A stretch of 64,000 nucleotides of DNA. Source: Tricholoma matsutake. Taxonomy: Eukaryota; Basidiomycota; Agaricomycetes; Agaricales; Tricholomataceae. The position numbers and the translations under genes are program-made. Location of the stretch: the NCBI GenBank assembly GCA_026075535.2, contig AP026548.1:5766001-5830000 (forward strand). Direction: 5' to 3'. Under the pieces are notes generated by a model. That model was not told where the DNA came from and made no database searches. It saw only the letters and a program-made list of their open reading frames with translations. This document shows positions 42,771-53,711 of the stretch, in pieces (position 1 is the stretch's first letter; each line of letters starts with the position of its first letter).

Positions 42771-43396
42771 GATAATTGTAGTTAAGTAAAAAATTAAATA
42801 CATGTATTTAGTTAATATGACCCCCAATGAAACCCATACCCACCGTGACCCATGGCCATGACCCGTGAGTTGCAGGTATGGGTGAGGCATGGGTATGGGT
42901 ATGGGTACGCCCAAAAGTACCCATGGGTTACCTGTGCAGATCCCTACAAGTGTCCTAATTTCAAGACAAGGTTAAGGAGAGAGATATAAGTTCCGGAGGT
43001 TTTCTGGGGAGAACAAGGTAAAGTTTGAGGCAGACTTAGGAGAGGATTCTGGGGGGGTTAACTTGGTTGATTTACAAACTAGCCTAATGTAAGATGAAAG
43101 TAGCTAGCTTAAATACTAAGGATCAGAGGTGATCGGAGTTTCCAAGGCTGTGATAATTTGCAAACTGGCCTCCTGAGGCAATGACCTGAAACCATTTCAT
43201 TGAATTTGAAATAAGAGAATTTCATCTCCAGGCTGTGCTGCTGATAGGAGGAGAGCTGTGATGCAAGGCGGCCAGAAAAGACAGCAGAAAACAATCAGAA
43301 ATTCAGTTGGAGGAATCAGTCTTGACAATCTCTTCGCATGGCATGGCATTGGCTTCATCGAGAGGGATTCCATTTTCTGGAGCACAAGAAGGTGGC

Positions 43397-43774
43397 CTAG
43401 TGCTGCCTTGACTGACTTGGGGCATTTTTGTATTTTTAAAATAACTTGATACAATGCACTCAGCCTGCTTAGTGTTGAGAGAGGACCCATCAACTTTTGG
43501 GGCTCCCTATCTTTGTGAATATTTCAGAATTCTATACAATTTATTGGATACAATATTGCCTTTGACTCATTTTTGCTGGTTGACTTGCAAAAATGAGTCA
43601 AAGGCAATATCAATTCCAATAAATTGTATAGAATTCTGACAATATTTATATACATAGAGAGCCCCAAAAGTTGATAGGTCCTCTCTCAACACTAAGCAGG
43701 CTGATTGCATTGTGTCAAGTTATTTTAAAAATACAAAACTGCCCCAAGTTGGTCAAGGCAACACTAATCTAAAA
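43397..43774. repeat. large foldback, ~180-bp arms with 12-bp spacer
   Basis: The left arm (about 43397-43575) and right arm (43588-43774) are reverse complements at roughly 90% identity over their whole length, separated by 43576-43587. The right arm runs into the start of the transposase frame (43712). A transcript across it could form a long near-perfect hairpin. Confidence 0.92.
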
Positions 43775-45897
43775 GCCCTATATTATGATGGTCATGAGCA
43801 GCCTGACATTGTTCATTATTGTCAGAATATCTTCCTTCCCCAGATGGAAAGGTATCGGCCATGGTTGATTGAATATCAGACTGGTGACATGAATAAGCAG
43901 GTTGAAAAAACTCTTCTGAGTAATTCTGAGCCCTGGCTTGTTCTGCTTGCTCAGGATGAGAGCACAGCTCAACAGAATGATGGTAAAAAGCCAACTGGGT
44001 TTATGAAGGAGAGCATGCATTGAAAAAGAAAGGTGTCAGGAGGGGGATTCACCAAAGTGATGTCATCTGCTCAATTTTTGGCTGGCTCAAGGATGCAAGT
44101 CAGAGCTTGAATATGGCAAGAATTATGAAGGGTATTGGACTGGAGAAATGTTTGTCAAACAGGTTGGATTGTCATTAACTGAAAGTAGCAATGAAATCTT
44201 ATTTTTTTGTGCAACTCATAAAAAAACCATCCCAGCATTCAAAGCAGCTCATGGTCCTGGGCCCTGGCTATCAGGCCCTAATTATGGTTGATCACTCACA
44301 GGGGCATGCAGCTGATGCAGCTGATGCCCTTCTCACTTCCTGGATGAATCTTTGACCAGGTGGGAAGCAACCATGCCTCCAAGATGCATGATACATGGTT
44401 GGGACAAGAAAATTATCCAATCAATGAGCTTCCCAGCAAATCACTCAAGACTCCCCAGTAGGCAGAAAGGAATGAAAGCTGTTCTGGAAGAGTGTGGCCT
44501 GTGGAAAATGGGTCTACAACTGGAGTGCAAGACTTGTGATCCAATGGCAATACATTGCTGTGCCAAACACATCCTTGATCTCCAGCCTGATTTCATGGCA
44601 CAAACATCTCTTGTCCAGGAGGTGATCATGACAGCAGAGCACCTCTGCATCTTCTTACCAAAGTTCCACTTTGAACTTAATTTTATTGAATTCTTTTGGG
44701 GTGCAGTCAAGAAGTACTTGCAAGACAACTGCGATTACACATTTCCTGGGCTTCAAAAGAATATGCCAGTTGGACTTGCTTCTGTTCACATTTCCAAGGG
44801 GGGTGTCAGGACAGGAATCCCAAACTAGATGTAGGGGGGGGGGGTTCTGCCATAGGCTGAAAAAAAAATTTTGACATGGTGAAAATGATGCCAATAGGCA
44901 TCGTTGAGTGCTGCTTTGTCATAGTAAGGTCCTGAAAGGACTTGGTATAGCACTCAGTAGTACCCAGATAAAAGGGAGCAAGTAATCTTATGCTGATCTA
45001 CTCATGACCTAGTCTGTTTACATATAGGGTCTCAAACTTGATAGCATCGCACTCAAGAAATCCAGTGTGAAAATGAGTTCTGTGAATCTGAGAAGTATGA
45101 GAGAACACAAATAAATAAGTTTGTTGTCTGGCCTCAGTGAGCTCGAGAGGCAAACAGATAATGACATACAACACTATAGACTACCTAAATAGACCTCATC
45201 AATAGTAAAAGTACTGAGAACTAACATATAAGGCAACAAAATGAAGTGGACACAATAAGAATTAAAAGAACAATAACAAGGCAAGTAGTACATGTGCATT
45301 GTGCACACTCATACACAGCCCACTGGCAGCCAATATTCCAACATCCAGAACAGTCATGTCACATTCTTTATATGACTCCACCTGGTCTGTTGTCAATGTC
45401 CAAGTCAACTGAGCCACTAGTACTATATGCTATACTTGATGATTAAACCACATGGCACTCACACAGCAATAAAATGTCTACTACTGGCACTGTGCTGTCT
45501 CCAGCAACTGGCTAGTGTGATCGCCAATGACAAGCTGAATGTTTCTGAGTCTCAGCTGGGGTCATCACTGGCATTGGTCCTGTGGCATCACTAATTCACA
45601 CATTGAAGTTTGAAAGAAAAAATAACATGTACACATGATCAAAACATACCATATATGGCAGGAGGGGGGGTTCTTGAGAGCTGTGAAAAAAATATGAACA
45701 TCATATGAAAAATTCCTGTCCTGACACCCCCTTGAGATTTCCACAATCCAAAAGTGGGAACACCAAATGATTTGATAGATGTGGGCCCAAAAGCAGCTCA
45801 ATTTGAGGTAAAGAAGTTCAGCTCCACAAAGTATAAATCTGATCGTCATTCTCCTGAATGGTTGGCACACTTTTTCAACACACCTGCAGAGATGTAG
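43712..45897 (+). pseudogene. DDE transposase of the type common in mushrooms, decayed and interrupted
   Basis: Frames contain YYDGHEQPDIVHYCQNIFLP and LLAQDESTAQQNDGKKPTGF (first catalytic Asp region, about 43940). A broken middle follows. Next come GMKAVLEECGLWKMGLQLEC with CDPMAIHCCAKHILDLQPDF, and FELNFIEFFWGAVKKYLQDN with the last acidic residue (about 44690). A nested MITE interrupts at about 44800; coding resumes at 45742 (QKWEHQMI; QFEVKKFSSTKYKSDRHSPE) and ends at a stop at 45895-45897. The arrangement fits the large DDE superfamily endonuclease family of Agaricomycetes, whose transposon class I cannot fix from sequence alone. Confidence 0.8.
44806..45741. mobile_element. MITE-like element, ~936 bp, nested in the transposase pseudogene
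   Basis: Termini AAGGGGGGTGTCAGGACAGG and, reverse-complemented, CAAGGGGGTGTCAGGACAGG. The flanks share ATTTCC (44800-44805 and about 45744-45749), and transposase coding continues directly after the right copy, so the insertion is real; exact ends may be off by a base or two. The interior is non-coding. Confidence 0.8.
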
Positions 45898-46016
45898 ATC
45901 TTATGACTCTTATCTTATCTCATATTACATAATGGCACCAATTGCTGGCAGCCATTTCTCGACAACCACAACCACAATCACAGCTACCTTTTTGCTTGTT
46001 AAAAGCTATTGCAGAT

Positions 46017-46045
46017 CATTCTCATTCTCATTCTCATTCTCATTT
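46017..46045. repeat. ATTCTC microsatellite
   Basis: About five tandem copies of ATTCTC, upstream of the LINE ORF1 start. The 45898-46016 stretch before it holds nothing recognisable. Confidence 0.95.
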
Positions 46046-46080
46046 ACCATTCTATATATGTTTCCCTCTGTTAACTAGCC

Positions 46081-47395
46081 ATGTCATTTGACATTGGGGT
46101 GTTTCAGCCCTTCCCACTTTTGGATCAAACCCAAACCACTTTGGTTGATGCTTTTGAAAGTCTGCTTCTTCCATCACCAGGCCTTGAACTCAGAGTCAGA
46201 GGTCTCAAATGTACCAGTTTGGGCTCTGCTGCAGTTCATCTTCACAAAATCATTGAGGAATTATCAGCTAATGGTCAGCCCCTTCCTCCTCACAATATTG
46301 TCTCACCTTCCAGGTCATCTTGGGATTCCCTTGATTATGTCAACCTTTCCCTTTCTGGGAATATTTGGGAGTCACCTCGTCTGGACATCTTGCAATGCAT
46401 CCAAGCCATATTCAACAATGTGCCTGGTATCACAGCAGATTGGAAGATTAGCAACAGGTTCAATAAATCTCGCCAACTTTCCTTTAATGCTGAAGAAAGC
46501 TCCAATGAGGTTGTGCGAGCCCTAAAAGAGAGCCTCAATAGGATTTTTCAGTCCAAAGTATATGCTGTTCAGTCATGTTGGGTCCCTAAGCAAGGCATGC
46601 ATCTCACTTACATATGGTACCCCAGACTTTTCAGATCCTGCTGTGCACTTTAGCCACTTGGAACTTGATGACTCAGCTTATACTGTTGTAGTCAAAACCC
46701 CCGAGATCACTAACCGCCTCCTCACTGACCCTTTTAATGCTTTCATTGACATTGACCTGCCTTCCAACCCTGGCAAACCTGCTTATCTCTACATCCTCAA
46801 CTCTAAAGGTTTCCCTCCAGCCTCTTTTCTTAATTGCTCTGCCTTTCCCCCTCCCAAATCTCCTTTTGTCTACACCCAACTTGATTTTCTCTGCACATCC
46901 ATCAATGGTGTTTTCCAAACCATTGGCAAGCTCATTACTGACCTTCAAAGTCTCATCTCCCAGTTATCTAACTCTCAAGCTGCTTTTGCCACAAATGTTG
47001 CCAACCTTTTCTCCCTCATGCTTACCAACTCATGGCTCACTATGGCTCAAAGCCTTACCTTCTTCACTTTCCACTGCTAACTTTCTACTTGTGCTTACAA
47101 CAGATGATGAAGCATGGGAATTAGTCATACAACAGATTGCAGACCTCACTGCAAAGCTTACCCTTTTGCACAACTCAGTTAACAAAATTACCCATGATTT
47201 GGTTGCTATCCAAAGCACCATCTTACCTCCACCACCTGCTCCTCCCCAACCTTTTACCTCTTCATCTGATCTTCCATTGAAGCGCCCCCACCTTGACACT
47301 GATACTGATTCCTCAGATTTGCCTGAGGATCAGCAGGGTCATCAGCCTTCTATGGAGGTTTACAGTGGTACCAATCAGGTATGTTTTCCTCAACT
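46081..47395 (+). pseudogene. LINE ORF1-like gene
   Basis: Starts at ATG 46081. The first frame (to 46653) and overlapping frames (46562-47080, 46737-47687) together read as one gene with frameshifts near 46560 and 47060. The C-terminal part has a helical stretch (WELVIQQIADLTAKLTLLHN) and a proline-rich and acidic tail (LPPPPAPPQP; DTDTDSSDLPEDQQGHQP). It precedes an endonuclease/RT ORF, so it is assigned as ORF1 by position. I see no CCHC knuckles. Confidence 0.6.
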
Positions 47396-48900
47396 CCTTT
47401 ACCCTGAAGTCTTTAAGCTATATACTCCCATAGTAACATGTCTCTCTGCTATCTTCATCTCTCCATTAAATTATGTTTGTTACTCTGGGAGTGTGTTGGC
47501 CTCCATTGTTTCTTCTCTTTCTCTTTCTCTTTCTCTTTCTTCCTACCTTATTTCTATTTTTGTATTGCTTTCTGCTATCCTTTCTCATTACAAACAATTA
47601 CGACAAAATGTTTCTTCTCCATTTTTATTCTCCTTTTCCCCCATGCCCTTTTATTCGTCATTATTTGCCTGTCCGCTTCCTGTATAAATGTATTGGCTTC
47701 TTCACCTCCAGCCTCTTTTTGGGCAATTTCTATTAATGCTAATGATCTTGCTGATCCCATGAAGATCAGCACTATTAATTCCTTTGCCCACTTGATTAAA
47801 CCACATGCAATTGTGATTCAAGAGACTCAATCCACTGAGCATATTGCTTCTCAGCTGGATATGCCTGGTTATGATTTTCATGAATCACCTGGGTGCCCAT
47901 CTCTTGCCTGTGGTCATGGCAAATGGGGGATTATTATTGCAGTGAAGCACCATCTCTTTGATGTACAACCTCTTTTGCAGTTGCTCTTGACATCACAATA
48001 CCTCTTGTGACTGGACAAAGCTTCATTCACCACTTTGTAGGGATTTATGCTCCTGGGATCCTGGACCTACCTTTGATGATAATATCCAATTTTGGCCTGC
48101 TTTAACTGACCTTTGTTATTCAGCACCCTTTTCTTGGTCCATTATAGGGGATTGTAATGCAACTCAAAAAAAATATCAAGAACATCACCACCCAATACTT
48201 CACCAATTTGTATCAGTGCACGCAATGCCCACCTCAACTGAAGCCTTGGATGGCCACACCCTCTGTTACCATGGTTGCTTCTCAAACTCATCATGATCCA
48301 TTTATCTGGCCAACCTTGCTGGATCTCCCTAACCTTTGTCTTATTTTAGGGAAAGGGAATTGTTGACCAACCCCTGGTCCAGATGGATCATGGTTGGGAG
48401 AAATGGTTCCTACATATCCTCAGTGATAACTCCCTTTCACATGTTCTAGCTCTCCTTAACTACATTATCTCCCCTTCTCACTTTCCTAGCTGTGTCAAAC
48501 CCACCCACATATTCACTATTCACAAGCGGGGGTCAAATATTCTCCTCTCTAATTATCATGGTATCACTTGCAGCAATCTCCTCCTTAATCTCCCATTTGC
48601 ATGGCTGAACACTCCCTTATCTCTCCTGCTTACAGATTATTTCCAGTTGCCAGGTGGCCACACAGCCAGGTGTCCAGGGGCGAGATCTACTTTCTGTCAT
48701 TGCTCAAGTCCAGAAATGGGCATCTTGACAGAATATTCCCCTGCACATCTTACAATGTGACCAGAAGAAAGGGTTTGACATGCTTGAACCTCAGGGTTTT
48801 TATGATGCACTCACTGCATATGGGCTACCAGCTTTGATCGCAGCCTTGGATCAATCTTTGCAGACAGATGTTCCTTATTCTGTTATGGTTTCACAGATTC

Positions 48901-50789
48901 TGTCAAGAACTGTTGTTGTAGAGTCTAGAGCCTTGCTCGTAGACTCAATGTTCATATTCCGTTTCTGTCATGCTGTGATTACTGACATGTGACCATGACA
49001 GATGTCTACCCAAACCAGACACATCGCCAAGTCACGTGTTTGTTGATCAGGCTAACTTTCCATGCCTTTTCATTCCACTCTTACTCATCCTAACGATCCA
49101 TCTGTCTCCAAGTCCTCAGACCTCTGACACTTGTGCCTTTTAATGCTACATTCTCTCGTTGTCCTCCCCAATCAAGTTTGGAGCAACTAGCTGAAGGAAG
49201 ACTTCTTGATCAATGGGATTTGGCATTTTGGACTTCAGGTACTTTGCATTTAATCAATCTTTTGACACTTGTAGTTTTACATCTATCGTCGACCGGTCTT
49301 TTCTCTACTGTATGCGTGCATTGCTGGATTCTGGAGCCTGGAACATAGGGTTGAGTGGCATTGTCTGGAGGGTCCCGCGCTTGGTCTGGGGCAGGCAACA
49401 AAGGTCAATAGGACCTGCAGGCAACATTTGTCTCCCCGAGCCATTGTCCAGTCTCTTGTTTTCAGTATGTGCCTGTATGTTTCCTTTATGATGTTATCTC
49501 CTTGAGATCTTCTTTCTTCAATTGTTACCAACTTAACTAGTTTAAAATTAGTGATCTGCAGTTGGACTGGTGCAAGAGTATGCACGTGGTGCCGTTTTCA
49601 CTCTCGTTTTGTATTTAGGTGTCCTGCCACCTGTTGAAGGCAGCATCATATCTTTCCCTCTCATTTTATGCCCCCCTTCCATTGAGATAGTCCTCTACAA
49701 GAGAGGACCGAGTTTTCTACACACAAGGTGTAGTATCAAGTCTTTTAATCTTTTAAGTTGATATTTTGCTTTACAGGCCTCTCGAGAATTGAGTCCTGCA
49801 ACACTCTAATCCTTCCCACATACTTTGTAGCTAGGACTAGTCTACTGATCTAGTTCTACCCCCATTCCTTGGATCTTCCCCTCTCAACGACCACTCATTG
49901 CTGTTTATGGCGACAAGATCTGTTGATCATTACCCATGGCCACTCATTTCCCCATTTTCCCCTCGAACTACCATTCTCCCACTTTTATGGACCACCCATA
50001 TCCGCGACTTGGAGATTTTGATGACCTGAACTAGAACCTACGTGTACCCTGCTTACCCTACTGCACCGTTCCTTGCCCAATTGAAACCTGCACCTGTCCA
50101 ACCCTTTTCTGCATCTCGAACCTGACATTCACTGCCTCCTTCCGCTTTTGTTCCTGGCCACCTTGCACTGCCCACACTGCTGTGCATCAGGCTGCCTTGT
50201 ACAGCACCCACAGCTGCCTTCTCAAGGCTGCTGCCTCTTTTTGCAAATTCAACTATGGACTCCTGTGCAGCCCCCACTAAGTAATTTATCTATGCAGTCG
50301 AGACACTGCTGCACTTACCAAGACGTTCCACTCTGATTCCATACCCCAGTATTTAAGCCTAGTTAGTTTCGACTTAAGTTCCTCAGTTCGTATATCAACA
50401 AAGACTCAACTTAGACTCGACTTAACCTGCCAATCCAATTTGTTCTACTCCTCATTCTGTCCTCTAAGAGTCCAAACTTCATTCAACTTGACCTCTAGTT
50501 CTCCCTCCAAAGTTCTGGTCTCTCCAAAGTTCTGGTCTCATCCAAACTTAACCCAAGTCCCTCTGCACTGATCCTCCTGCACTACCCGCACTTACCCACT
50601 CCTACCTCCAAACCTTCATCTTGAAATTAGGACACCAGACAAGGTGAAGGGTGCAACTTCTTACAAGTTGAAGCCAAGTCCTTTCTGTTCCCTTTCTGCA
50701 GGATCCGCTATGACCTGACAACCTTCTGCTATTGACACCCACAGGATCCAACCAGATTCTGACAAGCACTCCAGGATCAGTTTTTAACA
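48901..50789 (+). mobile_element. solo LTR related to Gypsy-E, with an internal insertion
   Basis: Begins TGTCAAGAAC and ends CAGTTTTTAACA, with a perfect 5-bp duplication GATTC (48896-48900 and 50790-50794); LINE RT coding is rejoined across it. From about 50075 onward it aligns with the E1 LTR. About 1.16 kb (48911-50075) is extra and unclassified: it begins TGTTGTTGTAG, contains no recognisable domain, and its flanks do not show a clear duplication. Confidence 0.85.
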
Positions 50790-51562
50790 GATTCCTTCAT
50801 TGTCAATGGAGTCACAAAGGGGCTCTCTTTCCCCACTCAAATGCACTCTAACCACCAGCATGTCCCACCATTGGTTATCTGATTTATCAACCCACCTGCA
50901 TGGATGCCTTCTATTACAATCTCAGGTTACCTCTCAACACACCCCACACACTCCCCTTGATTGTATTGCTCAGCCCCTCACCATGGTTGAAGCAATGGAT
51001 GATAGTCTCCTATTCTCCACTTTTCTTCTTACTCTTTTATCCATAGCTTGAGATGCTGATCGTTTTCAAGCCACATATGGGAAACTGAGTGGCAAAAGAG
51101 CTGCCTGTATGCCTACCAAGCTCCAGAATCTCCTACTGACACCCTTTGACTTCCTGCTCATGACTCACAGTTGACCTGCATGATTCCCTCCATTGATCAC
51201 ACTGATCCTTCTTCTCTTATAACTTTCCAGAATTCTGTCTTGGTTGTCACCACTCACACCACATTTGTGTGCCTGTTGATCAACCTCTCCAACAATTTCA
51301 TCATATTCAAGATCTTATCTTTCACTTTACCTTTCCCCACCTTGCTCGACCCCTCCCTCTTACAGCTCTTTGCCAACTGTTGTCCCTTAAACTTATCTCC
51401 CACATCTGACCCCTACTAGCCTTTCGACCACTGTCAGATTCACAGTCTGCCACCCTCGATATGCAAATTGCTCACAAGATCCATGACTATATTGGAATGC
51501 CTTTCCATTTCAACTCATCCTTGTTATTTCTCCCCATTCACTTACAGGGTTTTGGATTCCCT

Positions 51563-51849
51563 TGTAGAAAGTTAATCCTAGTATAAACAAGATCAGACTA
51601 CAAGTACAGTAAGTAGCGATCAATGAGGATGCAGTATAAACAATGCTCACCTCAGTCTCTATACAAGTGACTGAGGTGGCAATGTATCTAACTATCATAT
51701 ATATATATACATATCATGAGTGACAAAGAGGATAAAGGGACAAGGGGAAGTGTGAGATGGACCGTATGCATGCATCAAAGGGGGAAACTAAATATAGCAC
51801 ACACATCAAGAGATGCATCAATGGTGAAACTCACGGTGCATTTTCAACA
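51563..51849. mobile_element. small solo LTR, 287 bp, in LINE ORF2
   Basis: Starts TGTAGAAAG and ends TTTTCAACA, flanked by a perfect 5-bp duplication TCCCT (51558-51562 and 51850-51854). The LINE reading (GFGFP before, SIACINSSLAVSGL after) is continuous once it is removed. It has an (AT)n stretch near 51700 and no coding content. Confidence 0.85.
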
Positions 51850-53335
51850 TCCCTTCCATCGCCTGCATCAATAGCTCCCTCGCTGTGTCTGGCCTTCAGC
51901 ATGACCTCAACCATAATATCGCCACCTTCCATAACATTGCTCACATCATGCTTGCAGACTGGATGTGCCAGTTGAATTTCTGTCATCCTCCCCTCTCTAT
52001 CACACCTCACTCTCCAACATTTTCTCATCAAAAACACCATCTACCATGCTCGTGGCTTTCTGCTTATTCTGTACTCAAAACACTAAATCTTTCCATTCAT
52101 CACACTCATCTCTTCTACATTCTCTCTGGAGATATTTCTCTCCAGCACCTCTACAACCTCACATCCACTGTCCTCATCTCTCTGTTTGCCTCCTGTCTGC
52201 TTTCACCAAAAATCATTACATCTTCCTTCATCAATTTTATTCCTTGCACTCCCTTTTCCCATCCTCCTTCACCCCTTTCAACCTCACCTTCCAGAAAACT
52301 AATCTCACCCACAACTGGCCAATGATCTCCTCCTGGCGTCTATTCCTCTCCTCCTCTCTTCCCTACATCTCATACCCTCAACCGCTCTTCCTATTACCTA
52401 ATTCAACACAACAACACCTCACAGAAAATACAATTAAATGAATCACCAATCTTCCATTATTATCCACTCCCTATCCTGCACCACCTCACCTTTTTGCATC
52501 TGATGGGTCAAAAATAATACTCATCTTTCGGTTACATGTGCCATTTTTGGTAATGGCCATGGTTTCCCACTCTCCCTAAGCTCTTTTCATTCTGCCACTG
52601 ATATCTACCTAGTGGAAGCATACGGCATTCTTGTCACCTTATTGCTTGCTCAACAATCTTCCAACTCCCTCTCCTCAACCCCTACCATCTTCACAGACCA
52701 TCTTAACTCTCTCAACCTCCTCCATAATCCCCTTCATACCACCCCACAAGCCCTCTTCCTACACCTGGTGTGGTCCATTTATCACTGGATATTGAAGGTC
52801 ATTTCAGGGGCAGCAAAGAAGTCAAGGGCTGTACTCCAACTGCAGGAATAGATGCAGAGGTCTTAGAGGCATCCATGCACCACTTCATTTCCTCTTCCTC
52901 TCTGTCTTATGTCCAGGCACATACTGATTATGACACCATACCCTCCCAGTTAAACTGCCTAGTCGATTATGTTGCATCCCATTCTCACCACCATCAATGG
53001 GCTATTCCCACTGCTCCCTTGACTAAGGATGAATTCATGCTGTACACACCCCTTTTTGGGTTTTTCAACTCCTCAATTTCTCTCTTTGTTGAAAACAGCT
53101 TAGCAACCCTCAATTCTCCTTCTCCTCATCCCTCTGTCATCTCCTTCAACCTACATGATCAACATCCACCCTCTGATTACCCTTACTTTCGAGCACAATC
53201 TTCTTATTCTGCTGTGATCCAATTATATGCACATAGCAACCAGCTAGATTTGGCCTTAATGTTATCATCCAGACTACACAATGGCTTTCAACCATGGTGT
53301 CTGTTTGGTTGCCATGTCCTTGAATCTAAACATCT

Positions 53336-53711
53336 TTTTAAGTTCTGAGCTGAACAAAGGAAGTCGTCGGATTTCTGGTCATACCCAGGTGGTAGAAGTC
53401 AATAAGGGAAGGATCAAACAGGGGAGGGAACCCAACAGGATTCCAGGCAAGGTTCACTTGATTTGCCATACCAAGTGTGGGCTTTATTGATTTACAAACT
53501 GTCTGATACAAGACCAAAGTAACTAGCTTAAATACTAAAGGCTGGAGGCAATCGGAGTTCCTGAGGCTGTGATAATTTGCAAACTGGCCTCTGAGGCAAA
53601 TATCCTGAAACCATTTCATCGAATTGGAAATGAGAGAATTTCATCTCTAGACAGTGCTGCTGATAGGAGGTGGGCTGTGATGCAAGGCGGGTGGGAAAGG
53701 TGACAGAAAAC
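53336..53711 (-). repeat. Gypsy-F2 3' LTR, left part (rest at 62758-62791)
   Basis: Aligns with the F1 and F3 LTRs in minus orientation. Its outer end reads TTTTAAG where the family has TGTTAAG. It is interrupted by Gypsy-E1 and resumes after the AAAAC duplication at 62758, ending CTTGACA at 62791. The purine tract and accessory gene of F2 follow on the right. Confidence 0.82.

Larger units (their letters stand above)
41567..42946. mobile_element. intron-bearing non-autonomous hAT element, 1380 bp
   Basis: A perfect 8-bp duplication CAAGTGTC (41559-41566 and 42947-42954) lies within F3 LTR sequence, so the insertion site is proven by comparison with the F1 LTR at about 30415. Termini are TAGGGATCTGCATGGGTTA and, reverse-complemented, TAGGGATCTGCACAGGTAAC. 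Subterminal TACCCATG/GGGTATGGGTA clusters lie at both ends. The interior has a 58-bp intron (41936-41993), a second acceptor (about 42247), three GAGC palindromes and a 19-bp minisatellite. No transposase is present. Confidence 0.94.
41365..43327 (-). repeat. Gypsy-F3 5' LTR, split by a hAT element
   Basis: Plus-strand ends TGTTAAGTTCTGAAC and CAGTCTTGACA. Without the 1380-bp hAT insert and its duplication it is about 575 bp. It is homologous to the F1 and F2 LTRs and to the solo LTR at 31105-32465. Confidence 0.9.
47680..53335 (+). pseudogene. Tad-like LINE ORF2 (endonuclease, RT, RNase H-like), decayed
   Basis: The APE-type endonuclease N-terminus is clear at 47720-48000 (ISINANDLADPMKISTINSF; PHAIVIQETQS). 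RT segments follow at 48480-48895 (KPTHIFTIHKRGSN; then KKGFDMLEPQGFYDALTAYG). After a 1.9-kb solo LTR they resume at 50790 with GSLSPLKCTLTTSM and the catalytic motif VEAMDDSLLF (about 50980). A second solo LTR interrupts at 51563. The later part (GFPLSLSSFHSATDIYLVEA, FTDHLNSLNLL, about 52560-52720) looks like RNase H. Many stops are present. The 3' end is truncated by the Gypsy-F2 LTR; no poly(A) tail is seen. Confidence 0.8.

Noticed and set aside
52257..52441. Separate gene in the Ser/Pro/His-rich frames at 51885-52441
   Set aside because: They continue the LINE ORF2 in shifted frames (DLNHNIATFHNIAHIMLADW).
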